Source: Bacteroidales bacterium (lineage in GTDB: Bacteria; Bacteroidota; Bacteroidia; Bacteroidales; UBA4181). Taken from it: DNA of 64,000 bases. The stretch lies in contig JAFWVY010000016.1 of NCBI GenBank assembly GCA_017523725.1, positions 1 to 64,000 of the forward strand. Reading direction: 5' to 3'. The position numbers and the translations under genes are program-made. The notes beneath the pieces are model-generated. The model was not told where the DNA came from, did no database searches, and saw nothing but the letters and a program-made list of their open reading frames with translations. Positions 8,305 to 19,768 of the stretch are shown piece after piece; the stretch's first letter is position 1, and the number at the start of each line of letters is the position of its first letter.

Positions 8305-9423
8305 ATGCGTATTATGCAGAAGCATACCGTATATTTCGTCCTTCTCATTTCCCTGTTATTTACTTCTTTCCGGCCCGCATCGGCCGCCCTTTTTCCCAGA
8401 CTTGGCCACCGTGCGGTGGAGGAAGACATGGCCGATATGGTCGCTGTCGAGGCCCCTGCCGACACACTGGACAAATTGTTGGAAGAAATGATTGACCTGC
8501 GGCTGCGCGCCGATTCGCTGCAACATTTGCTGGACGGCATGGAACTGTCTGCCATTGCCGAGGAACAGGCTGCGGCGGAACGGGTTGCGGTGGACACACT
8601 GCCGACCGACGACAAGTTCATCAAGATTGTGCTTTACAGCGACAATACCTGGCAGTATGTCGATTACGGCCGGCCTGTCATCAATGATGAAATTTTCGGT
8701 GACCACTGGGACAACGAAAACATCCACGCGTACAGAGATGTGACGCTGAAAGACATTCCGGATGAGGTGGACATTCTGCTGGTCGATTCGCTGCACCATG
8801 CGGTCGCACCGTTCGTGGGCAGGGTCAATTCCAAGTATGCCTTCCGCAGCAATGTCGGCCGCGAGCATCAGGGTACGGACATCAAACTGAACACGGGAGA
8901 TCCGGTGATGGCGGCGTTCGACGGCAAGGTGCGCATCGTGGCGTCGTCCAGCCTGACGGGCGGCTACGGCAACCTGGTGGTCCTCCGCCATTCCAACGGC
9001 CTGGAGACCTATTATGCGCATCTGAGCAAGGTGCTGGTCAAGGAGAACGACCTGGTGGCGGCCGGCGAGGTCATCGCCTACGGCGGCAGCACGGGACGGA
9101 GCACCGGACCGCATCTGCATTTCGAGACCCGTTATCTCGGCCAGACCTTCGATCCCGAGCGCATCTTCGACTTTACGACGGGCGCCCTGCAGGATACCAT
9201 CCTTACGCTGCACAAGCACTATTACAGCATTTATTCGCATAACAGCCAGTCCGACACGGAGTCGCTGGCGGCTTCGCAGCGCATTGTCCATACCATCCGG
9301 TCGGGCGACACGCTGGGAGCCTTGGCCAGGCGCTACCAGACCACGGTCAGTGCTATCTGCAGGTTGAACGGCATCAAATCCACGACCATCCTGCGGGTGG
9401 GGCGCCGTCTGATTGTACGCTGA
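8305..9423 (+). CDS. M23 (LytM-type) peptidoglycan endopeptidase with LysM domain
   Basis: A 372-residue exported cell-wall protein. A signal peptide (VYFVLLISLLFTSFRPASA) leads into a helical, glutamate-rich region at about residues 35-100 that may be coiled coil. The catalytic LytM domain carries the zinc ligands of family M23: HQGTD with His188 and Asp192, and HLHF with His270 and His272; all are intact, so it should cut peptidoglycan cross-bridges. A single LysM domain (IRSGDTLGALARRYQTT to the C-terminus) binds glycan. Homologues work in division and daughter-cell separation. The following GH2 gene begins only 38 bases later, with no visible terminator, so both may be on one transcript. 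Confidence 0.93.
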   Translation: MRIMQKHTVYFVLLISLLFTSFRPASAALFPRLGHRAVEEDMADMVAVEAPADTLDKLLEEMIDLRLRADSLQHLLDGMELSAIAEEQAAAERVAVDTLPTDDKFIKIVLYSDNTWQYVDYGRPVINDEIFGDHWDNENIHAYRDVTLKDIPDEVDILLVDSLHHAVAPFVGRVNSKYAFRSNVGREHQGTDIKLNTGDPVMAAFDGKVRIVASSSLTGGYGNLVVLRHSNGLETYYAHLSKVLVKENDLVAAGEVIAYGGSTGRSTGPHLHFETRYLGQTFDPERIFDFTTGALQDTILTLHKHYYSIYSHNSQSDTESLAASQRIVHTIRSGDTLGALARRYQTTVSAICRLNGIKSTTILRVGRRLIVR

Positions 9424-9434
9424 CCTTATCCTGA

Positions 9435-12707
<3,273 letters not shown>

Positions 12708-12727
12708 CAACGTACGTTTATAGCAGA

Positions 12728-12764
12728 GCAGGCGGCCGACAGTTTCTTGTTGACCGCCTGTTTT
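12728..12764 (+). terminator. Probable terminator after the GH2 gene
   Basis: CAGGCGG (12729-12735) pairs with CCGCCTG (12754-12760), with a further CGACA/TGTTG inner pairing, and TTTTG follows. It lies 21 bases after the GH2 stop. Confidence 0.6.
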
Positions 12765-12782
12765 GTCATGTTCCGGCGTTCC

Positions 12783-12796
12783 GAAGGAATATGCTT
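12783..12796 (+). repeat. Extra direct copy of the 14-base repeat arm
   Basis: GAAGGAATATGCTT occurs here, again at 12847-12860, and as its reverse complement at 12950-12963. Three copies in 180 bases is far beyond chance. Confidence 0.8.
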
Positions 12797-12846
12797 CTCT
12801 GACGTCGCGCCTGAGGCGCCTGTTTCTGAAGCCCCTGCTTTGTCCC

Positions 12847-12963
12847 GAAGGAATATGCTTTTCAGACCAGCCGCGCCTGCGGCGCTTCCCTTCCCACCGC
12901 TTCGCGGCGGGCCCCTTCCTCTACGGGCCGAGGATGGCCACGGTCTTCAAAGCATATTCCTTC
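12847..12963. repeat. Inverted-repeat element, 117 bp
   Basis: The first 22 bases (GAAGGAATATGCTT and on) match the reverse complement of the last 22 at 20 of 22 positions. Between them are smaller GC-rich hairpins (GCGCCTGCGGCGC, CCGCTTCGCGG). It could be a MITE-like or REP-like interspersed element or a structured RNA. No transposase or target duplication was identified. Confidence 0.65.
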
Positions 12964-13046
12964 TCCACGCGGGCATCATCGCAGTGACTTGCTGCAGGGC
13001 GACGACGGCCTTTAAGCACTTTTAGGTAGGACAATAATTTGATAAA

Positions 13047-13164
13047 CAGGCAGGTTGCCCCGGGCAAACGGTGGCCGCCCACGGCCTAATGAGTGGGGCG
13101 GGACCCGCGGCGAAGCCGTGGGGGGGATGAGCGCAGCGAAGGTTTGCCGGGGCAAGCCTGCCTG
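13047..13164. repeat. Inverted-repeat element, 118 bp
   Basis: The 23-base arms 13047-13069 and 13142-13164 are reverse complements except for one inserted base on each side. The interior adds CCGCGGCGAAGCCGTGGG-type pairing, so a transcript would fold into one long hairpin. The size is nearly the same as that of the neighbouring 117 bp element, but the arm sequences are unrelated. Confidence 0.65.
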
Positions 13165-13251
13165 GGCATCACCCACCTGGAAAGAATCGTGCAAACCGTG
13201 GCCGTCCTCTCTGGGAGGCGCCGTTGGGGTTCCGCTTGGATGTCCTTCAGA

Positions 13252-13731
13252 CTACCACAGGGCCCGGATGAACTGCCAGAGCATCAGGCCGGCACAGCAG
13301 AATTTGATGGCGATACCCACGAGCAATCCGAGGAATGCGCCGGCCGCCTGCTGTGTTGATTGTCCCGGCTGGTTGCCTTCGATGAGTGCGCCGACGAGCG
13401 CTCCTATAAACGGTCCGAGAAAGATGCCGACCGGTCCGGCGAACAGTCCGAAGAGCAGCCCGACTGTGGCACAGACCACCACAAACTTGCTGCCGCCCGC
13501 TTTCCGGGTGCCCCAGATGGGCAGCACGTTGTCCAGTATCGTAACGACGATAGTCACTATGCCCCAGATGACAATGGCGCGCCAGGAAATCTGGCCGCCC
13601 GCCCGCTCGGTCAGTTTGAGCAGCAGGAGACCGCCCCAGCACAGGGGAATGCCCGGCAGCATCGGGATGAGGACGCCGGCCAGTCCGACGAGGAACAACA
13701 GGATGGCAAGTATAATCAGCAGGGTTTCCAT
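13252..13731 (-). CDS. DUF456 family membrane protein
   Basis: A 159-residue integral membrane protein of the DUF456 family, whose function is unknown. Five or so hydrophobic segments alternate with glycine-rich turns: the first (TLLIILAILLFLVGLAGVLI) leads into PMLPGIPLCW, and a glycine-zipper-like stretch (GPFIGALVGALIEG) follows in the middle, which is typical for the family. The start overlaps the 3' end of ttcA by 16 bases, so it is translated from the same message. No catalytic or binding motif is visible. Confidence 0.85.
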   Translation of the reverse strand: METLLIILAILLFLVGLAGVLIPMLPGIPLCWGGLLLLKLTERAGGQISWRAIVIWGIVTIVVTILDNVLPIWGTRKAGGSKFVVVCATVGLLFGLFAGPVGIFLGPFIGALVGALIEGNQPGQSTQQAAGAFLGLLVGIAIKFCCAGLMLWQFIRALW

Positions 13732-14567
13732 GACGAGGTGTTTTCTGAGGGGGAGAGAATGGATGCGTCCGGTGCCTGGGACGTGTCTCCGGCCGGTGCG
13801 GAGGTGCGGAGGTCCGGCGGCAGATATTCGTACTGGATGTTGCTCATGGCCTTGAACATGCTTTGCCGCACTTCCGGATTCATCTCTGAGAGTTTGCCGA
13901 GGATCTGTTTCATATCGGCCCGGTGCGAGGCTTTTTCATACGGGCAGGTTTTTTCCTGCCGGTTCAGGCCGTACAGGCCGGCCAGTTCGGCCAGGTCCGC
14001 CTCGGCCACGCGGTAGAACGGCCGGATGATGGTCATGCGGAACTTGTGCATCTGCAAGACAGGTGGAATCGTACTGAACGACCCCTGGAACACCTGGTTC
14101 ATGAGCAGCGTTTCCAGTACATCGTCCAGATGATGTCCGAGCGCCAGCCGGGTGCATTGCAGTTCCTGCGCCGTATGGAACAGCGTTTTGCGCCGTGTCC
14201 ATGAGCAAAGGAAACAGGGATTGGCGGTGGGCATGCCCGCTTCGTCTGTCGCGAGCGGTTGCTCAAAGGCCACGTCCCGGTAGTGGAGCGTCACCTGCCG
14301 TTCGGCGCAGTAGCCGGACAAATAGTCCCGCGACACGGCGTACGGGATGTCCCGCAGGCCGATGTGGACCGCCTCGAGCATGAAAGGTGTCCGGAAATTC
14401 CGGGCTAATTCTGCCAGGATATCCACCAGCAGCAGCGAATCCTTGCCGCCCGACAGACCGACCAGCACACGGTCGCCTTCTGCGATCATCCCATAGTCGC
14501 GCAGGGCGTTCCACGTCTGTTTGAGTATGCGCCGGCGCAGCGTCGCCATGTTTCCGGTTCCGTCCAT
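13716..14567 (-). CDS. ttcA: TtcA-like PP-loop tRNA thiolation/ATPase protein
   Basis: An adenine-nucleotide alpha-hydrolase of the TtcA group, which activates tRNA C32 with ATP for 2-thiocytidine formation through an iron-sulfur cluster. The PP-loop is LSGGKDS; two cysteines in NPCFLCSW and a further one in EKTCPYEK correspond to the cluster/cysteine positions; LALGHHLDDVLET is the conserved helix. The last 40 residues are Ser/Pro-rich and look disordered. In-frame ATGs exist at 14585, 14567 and 14549; the TACTTTTG promoter at 14588-14595 makes 14585 too close, so I give 14567. A related tRNA modifier of the same superfamily is the alternative. Confidence 0.85.
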   Translation of the reverse strand: MDGTGNMATLRRRILKQTWNALRDYGMIAEGDRVLVGLSGGKDSLLLVDILAELARNFRTPFMLEAVHIGLRDIPYAVSRDYLSGYCAERQVTLHYRDVAFEQPLATDEAGMPTANPCFLCSWTRRKTLFHTAQELQCTRLALGHHLDDVLETLLMNQVFQGSFSTIPPVLQMHKFRMTIIRPFYRVAEADLAELAGLYGLNRQEKTCPYEKASHRADMKQILGKLSEMNPEVRQSMFKAMSNIQYEYLPPDLRTSAPAGDTSQAPDASILSPSENTSSWKPC

Positions 14568-14587
14568 CCTATCGGTTTTCAACAAGG

Positions 14588-14595
14588 CAAAAGTA
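14588..14595 (-). promoter_or_regulatory. Promoter -7 element of ttcA-DUF456
   Basis: Minus-strand TACTTTTG is an exact TAnnTTTG match. It sits immediately upstream of the ttcA start region and decides against the outermost ATG. Confidence 0.55.
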
Positions 14596-14678
14596 CGCGA
14601 GAAATTCGAAGTGTGGGAAAAAAAGTGTTACTCCGATGGTTTTTGCTGTTTCCCTGTCCACCGTTAGATTTTTCTTCG

Positions 14679-14686
14679 TATCTTTA
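14679..14686 (+). promoter_or_regulatory. Promoter -7-like element of the outer-membrane protein gene
   Basis: TATCTTTA differs from TAnnTTTG at the last base only. It would give a leader of about 60 bases before the ATG at 14751. Confidence 0.4.
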
Positions 14687-14750
14687 AGCGCAAATTAACG
14701 GCAGGCGGCCCGGCTGTCTGCCAATGTTTAATTTTAAAAACAGCAGATCT

Positions 14751-15293
14751 ATGAAGAAAATCTTATTGATGGTTGCGGTTATTGCCATGGCTGCAACGGC
14801 CAATGCACAATGGTATGTTGGCGGTTCGATCGGATTCGGCAGTGTCAAAGTGGGCGACGGAAGTGCTGAATCTACGTACAAGATTGTCCCTGAGGTCGGG
14901 TACAACCTGAATGACAACTGGGCCATCGGTCTCAGTATGGGCTATCAGAAAGGCGCCTGCGAGTTCGGTACGGGCAATTTCCTGCAGAATGTCGATACGG
15001 AGGTCTTTTCTTTCAATCCCTATGTCCGTTACACATTCCTGACTTTCGGCATGATCGACGTGTTTGCTGACGGCGGCTTCGGCATTGCCAGCGTGAAGGA
15101 CATCGGCACCGAGTTCCAGTTCGGCATCCGTCCGGGCATCGCGCTGAACGCTTCCGACAAAGTGAGCCTGGTTGCAGGTATCGGCTTTTTTGGTTTCGAC
15201 ACGTTCAGCCCGGATGAAGGCGACAGCAGCAACGCTTTCGGTCTGAATCTCGACAACGCAGCGACCACGTTCGGTCTGTATTATAATTTTTAA
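14751..15293 (+). CDS. Outer-membrane beta-barrel protein
   Basis: A 180-residue small outer-membrane barrel. A signal peptide (MKKILLMVAVIAMAATANAQ) is followed by alternating hydrophobic/polar beta strands with glycine-aromatic turns (WYVGGSIGFGS, VSLVAGIGFFGFD), and the chain ends in an aromatic YYNF, the C-terminal phenylalanine signal used by the BAM machinery. It fits the 8-stranded OmpX/porin-like class often annotated as outer membrane beta-barrel protein. An upstream in-frame ATG at 14724 would put nine polar residues before the signal, so 14751 is chosen. It is monocistronic, ending at a perfect terminator. Its ligand is unknown. Confidence 0.88.
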   Translation: MKKILLMVAVIAMAATANAQWYVGGSIGFGSVKVGDGSAESTYKIVPEVGYNLNDNWAIGLSMGYQKGACEFGTGNFLQNVDTEVFSFNPYVRYTFLTFGMIDVFADGGFGIASVKDIGTEFQFGIRPGIALNASDKVSLVAGIGFFGFDTFSPDEGDSSNAFGLNLDNAATTFGLYYNF

Positions 15294-15319
15294 TTTACGC
15301 TCCGAAACGGATATACGGA

Positions 15320-15350
15320 GGGTGGCCGGCATGTCCGGCCACCCTTTTTT
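15320..15350 (+). terminator. Intrinsic terminator after the outer-membrane barrel gene
   Basis: GGGTGGCCGG pairs perfectly with CCGGCCACCC around a five-base loop and is followed by six T residues. Confidence 0.92.
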
Positions 15351-15479
15351 ATGACTGTCCGGCATGCTGCAGAGCGCCCCTTGATGCCATGAAAATGGCT
15401 GCGTCATAACGTCGGTCCGCGCCAAAAAATGTAACTTTGTCCCCGGCGGCAGGTGCCGCCTCGGTTAAAACGGACTCAT

Positions 15480-16439
15480 ATGAAAAGAACAGCGTTTCTG
15501 AAATGTCTCGTGTGCATGGGCTTATGCCTGGTTGCCATCCAGAGCCAGGCCCGGCGCCATACATACGACAACGGCGACAAGTACAACGGCAAATGGGAGC
15601 AGGATGCGCCGCAGGGCGAAGGCACCATGACCTATGCCAACCATGATGTCTATACCGGCAACTGGGAAAAGGGCAAGAAAGAGGGAAAAGGCACGATGAC
15701 GTATGCCAGTGGCGATGTCTATGCCGGCGAATGGCACAATGATGTCCGGGCCGGCTACGGCGAACTGACCATGTCAAATGGTGACAAATACACCGGCGAG
15801 TGGTCCGGCGACAGGAAGGAGGGATACGGCATCCTCACATACGCGAACGGTGACAAATACAACGGTCTTTTCAAGGCCGGCGTGTTCAGCGGCGGCGGGG
15901 TGATGGTCTATCACGACGGCAGCAGCTACAGCGGGGCCTGGCTGAATGGCCGCTACGAAGGGGACGGCGTGCTGCTGTATGCCAACGGCGACAAATACGA
16001 CGGTACGTTCAAGAACGGCCTCCCGGACGGAACCGGGACGCGCCTCGACCATGACGGCACGCAATATAAAGGGCAATGGGCGGCAGGTGAACGCCACGGT
16101 GCCGGCGAACTGATACATGCCGACGGCCGGGTGGAGAAAGGTACCTGGCAGCACGGCGTCCTGCAGAAACGCCCGGCGGTGGCGGCTGCCGGCAACAAGA
16201 CGCCTGCGGCGCAACCTGCGGCGACCGCCGTCGGACCGGCTCCTGCACAGCCGGCTTCTGCGCCGGCTCCGGCACCCACCTCGGCGACTGGTTGGAACCA
16301 GTTCATCGAAGGTCTCGGCATGGAAGGCTATCTCATCGTGGGCATCACTTTCTTTGCGTTGCTGATGCTGCTGGTGCTTCGCCGGCAGGCATCCCGCCGC
16401 AGACGGAGCACCCGCTTCGGCGACCGGCTTCGCCGCTGA
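15480..16439 (+). CDS. MORN-repeat protein with C-terminal membrane anchor
   Basis: A 319-residue protein. After a signal-like segment (LKCLVCMGLCLVAIQSQA) come about nine MORN repeats at residues 25-225, each near 23 residues with the pattern YxNGDxYxGxW (for example YDNGDKYNGKW, YANGDKYDGTF). An Ala/Pro linker follows at roughly 235-280, then a single membrane helix (GYLIVGITFFALLMLLVL) and a basic tail ending RFGDRLRR, which suggests an inner-membrane anchor with the repeats in the periplasm. MORN repeats form a beta-hairpin ladder and mediate protein or lipid contacts; the role here is unknown. The ATG at 15480 is chosen because it begins the signal sequence. Confidence 0.85.
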   Translation: MKRTAFLKCLVCMGLCLVAIQSQARRHTYDNGDKYNGKWEQDAPQGEGTMTYANHDVYTGNWEKGKKEGKGTMTYASGDVYAGEWHNDVRAGYGELTMSNGDKYTGEWSGDRKEGYGILTYANGDKYNGLFKAGVFSGGGVMVYHDGSSYSGAWLNGRYEGDGVLLYANGDKYDGTFKNGLPDGTGTRLDHDGTQYKGQWAAGERHGAGELIHADGRVEKGTWQHGVLQKRPAVAAAGNKTPAAQPAATAVGPAPAQPASAPAPAPTSATGWNQFIEGLGMEGYLIVGITFFALLMLLVLRRQASRRRRSTRFGDRLRR

Positions 16440-16444
16440 ATCGG

Positions 16445-17179
16445 CTACTTTAGACGCAGCTTGTTCAACAAGGCTTCTTTGTAACTGTTTCCGACTGGCA
16501 GTTTCCTGCCGTGGACGGTGACCGTCTTGCTGTCGGCCATGTCGATGTGGGCCAGCGAGACCATGTATGATTTGTGAATCCTGACAAAGCGCGCGGACGG
16601 CAGCCGCTCTTCGAGTGTCTTGAGCGAATAATACGCGGTGACTTTGCGTTGCAGCGTATGGAAGGTGACGTATTCGTGCTGTCCCTCGATGTATAGGATG
16701 TCCCTGAAATTCAGCTTGTACAGCCGATGGTCAGCCTTGACGGTGATAAAATCGTCCGGCTCTGCATCCGCCGGCGTTGCGGCGTCCTTGTCGCGGCGTG
16801 TCATGCGGATGTGTTCCATGGCTTTCTGCATGGCCTGGAGGAAACGTGGAAACCCGATGGGTTTGAGCAGATAATCCACGACGCCCAGGTCGAATCCCTC
16901 TACGGCATATTCGGAAAAGGCCGTGGTGAAAATGACCGCCGGCCGGACCTGCAGGCCGCGGATGAACGCAATGCCCGAGATGTCCGGCATCTGGATGTCC
17001 GACAGGAGAATGTCTATCTGCCGGTGTTGCATCGCCTCCATGGCTTCGGCCACATCCGCGCAGCATCCGACCAGCTCCGTCTGGGGAATCTTGCGCAGGT
17101 ATTCCTGCAGCAGAATGCGGGCCGGTGCCTCGTCGTCCACGACAAGGACCGTGTAGCGGTCGTCACTGCCGGCGGTCAT
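16445..17179 (-). CDS. LytTR-type response regulator
   Basis: A 244-residue response regulator of the AlgR/LytR class. The receiver domain (about residues 8-125) has the acidic pair Asp15-Asp16, the phosphoacceptor Asp61 in LLSDIQMPD, and Lys106 in LLKP. A LytTR DNA-binding domain occupies the C-terminal 100 residues (LNFRDILYIEGQHEYVTFHT, VRIHKSYMVSLAHI, NSYKEALL). Its start codon overlaps the stop of the upstream histidine kinase (ATGA), so the two form a translationally coupled pair. Targets are unknown; a divergent efflux cassette starts upstream of the kinase and is a candidate. Confidence 0.95.
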   Translation of the reverse strand: MTAGSDDRYTVLVVDDEAPARILLQEYLRKIPQTELVGCCADVAEAMEAMQHRQIDILLSDIQMPDISGIAFIRGLQVRPAVIFTTAFSEYAVEGFDLGVVDYLLKPIGFPRFLQAMQKAMEHIRMTRRDKDAATPADAEPDDFITVKADHRLYKLNFRDILYIEGQHEYVTFHTLQRKVTAYYSLKTLEERLPSARFVRIHKSYMVSLAHIDMADSKTVTVHGRKLPVGNSYKEALLNKLRLK

Positions 17180-18231
17180 GGCTTCGGGAAATTAATCTGC
17201 AGCACGACGCGGAACAGCTGTTCCCCGTCCTCTGTCAGGAGGGAGTAATGGTCTTTGTAATACAGTTGCAGGCGTTGCCTGACATTGGCAATGCCGGTGC
17301 TTTCGCGGGTTTTCCGCACCGGCAGGGCGGTGTGCCGTTTGGCGTTCACCGTCGTGAATTCGAGTTTCTCGCTGTCGACGTCCAGGGTGATGTCGATGCC
17401 GTGCACCGCTTCCGGCGAGAGGTCTCCGTGTATGAAACAGTTTTCGACGAACGGCTGCAGCAGCATGGGCGGGATGCACAGGCTCCGGTCGCGGATGTCA
17501 TGCCGGAAACGGACGGCGCCGGCTCTTCCGGTATGGGCCTGTTGGAACCGTATGTAGTTCTCGATGTAGTCGCATTCCTTGGTCACTTCGACCTCGTCCG
17601 CCCTGCAGAAATCGACGGTGTAACGGAGCATCTCCGAAAGCTGCAGAATGGTTTCCGGGGCTTTTTCGTCCTTGAGATAGACCATCGAGTAGATGTTGTT
17701 CAGGGCGTTGAAGATGAAATGTGGACTGATCTGTGAACGCAGAAGCTTGAACTCCAGATCGTTCTTTGCACTGGCCAACGCCTGTTGGTGCGCGATGTTC
17801 TGTTCCGAGTAGAGTACCAGCGAGGCCAGAAATGTACAGATAATCCAGAACCCGTCGCGCACGACAATGTAAATGCGTTCTATCTCCGGCATCCTGTCCG
17901 GCATCAGTGCCTGGCCGACGGTTTTTTCGACGAACATCATCGTCAGTGTGGCACAGCTGATGAGCAGGAATATGACGCAGATGTTCAGCAACGTCTGGCT
18001 GCGTCTGAAGAAATTTGAACGGAAGAAGCTGTCGAACACCCATTTTGCGAGAACGATCCAGACGGTGTCGATGACGGCGATCAGGCATCCCAGCCGGACA
18101 TCGTACTGGGCGCCGAGGCACAGAATCAGAAGAAAGACCACCGTTGCAATGATCCAGTTCGCATGTTCCCGGATGAAACGGTGGAGACGGAGCATCAACG
18201 GATTGTTTCTGTTTTCTTGTGTTATGCGCAT
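17176..18231 (-). CDS. LytS/YehU-type sensor histidine kinase
   Basis: A 351-residue membrane histidine kinase of the His_kinase (PF06580) family, partner of the LytTR regulator. Four transmembrane segments lie in the first 150 residues, with little periplasmic sequence, so it probably senses a membrane or small ligand. The phosphoacceptor His171 is in the motif QISPHFIFNALNNIYS; an HATPase region follows with GIANVRQRLQLYY. I set the start at 18231 because an exact TATTTTTG promoter lies at 18259-18252; a longer frame to 18282 would begin inside or before that promoter. Confidence 0.92.
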   Translation of the reverse strand: MRITQENRNNPLMLRLHRFIREHANWIIATVVFLLILCLGAQYDVRLGCLIAVIDTVWIVLAKWVFDSFFRSNFFRRSQTLLNICVIFLLISCATLTMMFVEKTVGQALMPDRMPEIERIYIVVRDGFWIICTFLASLVLYSEQNIAHQQALASAKNDLEFKLLRSQISPHFIFNALNNIYSMVYLKDEKAPETILQLSEMLRYTVDFCRADEVEVTKECDYIENYIRFQQAHTGRAGAVRFRHDIRDRSLCIPPMLLQPFVENCFIHGDLSPEAVHGIDITLDVDSEKLEFTTVNAKRHTALPVRKTRESTGIANVRQRLQLYYKDHYSLLTEDGEQLFRVVLQINFPKP

Positions 18232-18251
18232 GACTTGCCGGAAAATATCCC

Positions 18252-18283
18252 CAAAAATAACATTTCCGGACCGGACGGACAAG
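18252..18283 (-). promoter_or_regulatory. Promoter of the LytS/LytTR pair
   Basis: Minus-strand TATTTTTG (18259-18252) with CTTG (18283-18280) 20 bases upstream as a -33-like element. The leader to the ATG at 18231 is short. Confidence 0.6.
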
Positions 18284-18374
18284 GCGCGGAGCCGGTTTGG
18301 GTGAAGAAAAACGGCCGTTCAGTGAATAATCGTCCGATAAACGTTTGCGGAAAGAAAAATTAGTGGATAATTCA

Positions 18375-18382
18375 TACTTTTG
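18375..18382 (+). promoter_or_regulatory. Promoter -7 element of the first efflux cassette
   Basis: TACTTTTG is an exact TAnnTTTG match ending 24 bases before the TolC-like ATG. It is divergent from the kinase promoter with about 90 bases between, room for an operator. Confidence 0.6.
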
Positions 18383-18406
18383 CGGCCGGAATAAAAGAAT
18401 AGTGCA

Positions 18407-19753
18407 ATGATATGTAGATTTCTCCAGCAAAGCGTGCTCCTGCTTTGCGGATTTGGACTCTGGGTACAGCCGGTCGCGGCGCAGGACAGCATCCGCATGA
18501 ATCTCGACCAGGTTCTGGCGACGGCGCTCACCGAAAGTCCCACGGTCAGGATCGCCGACCGGGATGTGGCGGTGAAACGTTCTTACGAGAAGGAACAATG
18601 GGCGGCGCTTCTGCCGTCGGTCGCTGCATCGGGCACTTACAACCGGACTTTGAAGAAGCAGGTGATGGCCATGAGCATGAACGGGCAGACCACCAAGATT
18701 GCGATAGGTACGGACAACAGCTGGAGCGGCGGTGTGTCGCTGTCGCTGCCACTGGTGGCTCCGGCGCTGTGGAAGACGGCGCAGATGTCCGCACAGGATG
18801 TGGAACTCGCGATGGAGGCGGCGCGTTCGTCGCGCATCGGGCTGATTGCCCAGGTCAAGAAGGCATATTATGCGGTCCTGCTGGCCCAGGATTCGTACAA
18901 GGTGTTGAGACAGAGCTACCGTAATGCGGAACTGAATGCCGAACATGTGGCAGACCGGTACAATCAGGGCCTGGCTTCCGAATTCGAGAAACTGCGGGCC
19001 GACGTGCAGGTGAAGAATGCGCTGCCGAATCTCGTCTCGGCCGAAAGCGCCGTGCAGCTGGCGGCGATGCAGCTCAAGATCCTGGCGGGTCTCGATGTGG
19101 ACGAACCGGTCATTTTCGAGGGTTCGCTGGCCGACTATGAATCGGACATGCTGCACCGGGCGGCGACGCTCACGGCTTCCGACCTTTCGCTCGAGAACAA
19201 CACCTCGCTCCGGCAGCTGGCACTGCAGACCGAGCAGCTCGAGTCGGCCATCCGCGTGCTCAAGGCGGCTTATCTGCCGACGCTGAGCATGAGCGCCAGC
19301 TATATGTACACGGCATTGAACGATGACTTCAAGTTCGGCGACTACAACTGGACCCCGTATTCGATGCTGGCCCTGTCGCTGAACATCCCCATCTATTCGG
19401 GCAGCACCAAGCTGCACAAAATCAGACAGCAGCACCTGACGCTGGAGAATCTGGCCGACACGCGGTCGAACCTGGAGCGTTCGCTGCAGTTGAGCCTGGA
19501 CAACAGCCTGACCGATATCCGCAACGCGGTTGAGACGCTCGCTTCGAACAAGGAGACGGTGGCCATGGCAGAGAAAGCATACGGCATCAGCCGGAAACAA
19601 TACGAAGTGGGCATGAACACGCTCCTCGAACTGAACGACGCGGAACTTGCGCTCACCCAGTCGCGGCTGGCGGAGACCCAGTCGGTGTTTGCCTACATGA
19701 CGGCATGTGCCGATCTGGAGCAGTTGCTCGGCACGTCGGCCCAGAACGAATAA
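18407..19753 (+). CDS. TolC-family outer-membrane efflux channel (cassette 1)
   Basis: A 448-residue outer-membrane factor that forms the exit duct of a tripartite efflux pump. A signal peptide ends near VAAQ. Two halves of coiled-coil helices flank barrel strands; heptad-like regions are clear (LYKVLRQSYRNAELNAEHVADRYNQG, then the mirror repeat LASNKETVAMAEKAYGISRKQYEVG), and each half has the NxGL/VGMNTLLELNDAE turn typical of the family. It is the first gene of a four-gene unit (TolC, membrane fusion protein, RND permease, PII-like protein) with gaps of 15, 6 and 10 bases. Confidence 0.95.
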   Translation: MICRFLQQSVLLLCGFGLWVQPVAAQDSIRMNLDQVLATALTESPTVRIADRDVAVKRSYEKEQWAALLPSVAASGTYNRTLKKQVMAMSMNGQTTKIAIGTDNSWSGGVSLSLPLVAPALWKTAQMSAQDVELAMEAARSSRIGLIAQVKKAYYAVLLAQDSYKVLRQSYRNAELNAEHVADRYNQGLASEFEKLRADVQVKNALPNLVSAESAVQLAAMQLKILAGLDVDEPVIFEGSLADYESDMLHRAATLTASDLSLENNTSLRQLALQTEQLESAIRVLKAAYLPTLSMSASYMYTALNDDFKFGDYNWTPYSMLALSLNIPIYSGSTKLHKIRQQHLTLENLADTRSNLERSLQLSLDNSLTDIRNAVETLASNKETVAMAEKAYGISRKQYEVGMNTLLELNDAELALTQSRLAETQSVFAYMTACADLEQLLGTSAQNE

Positions 19754-19768
19754 ACAACACATCACATA

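Larger units (their letters stand above)
12765..13251. other. Non-coding interval with two inverted-repeat elements
   Basis: About 490 bases with no believable gene. It carries two separate inverted-repeat structures (12847-12963 and 13047-13164) and an extra copy of one repeat arm. Open frames cross it but have no start signals, no recognisable families and very skewed composition. Confidence 0.7.

Noticed and set aside
13055-13855. A 266-residue plus-strand frame covering the hairpin element and the DUF456 gene
   Set aside because: It is antisense to DUF456 and ttcA over most of its length; the rest is the inverted-repeat element.
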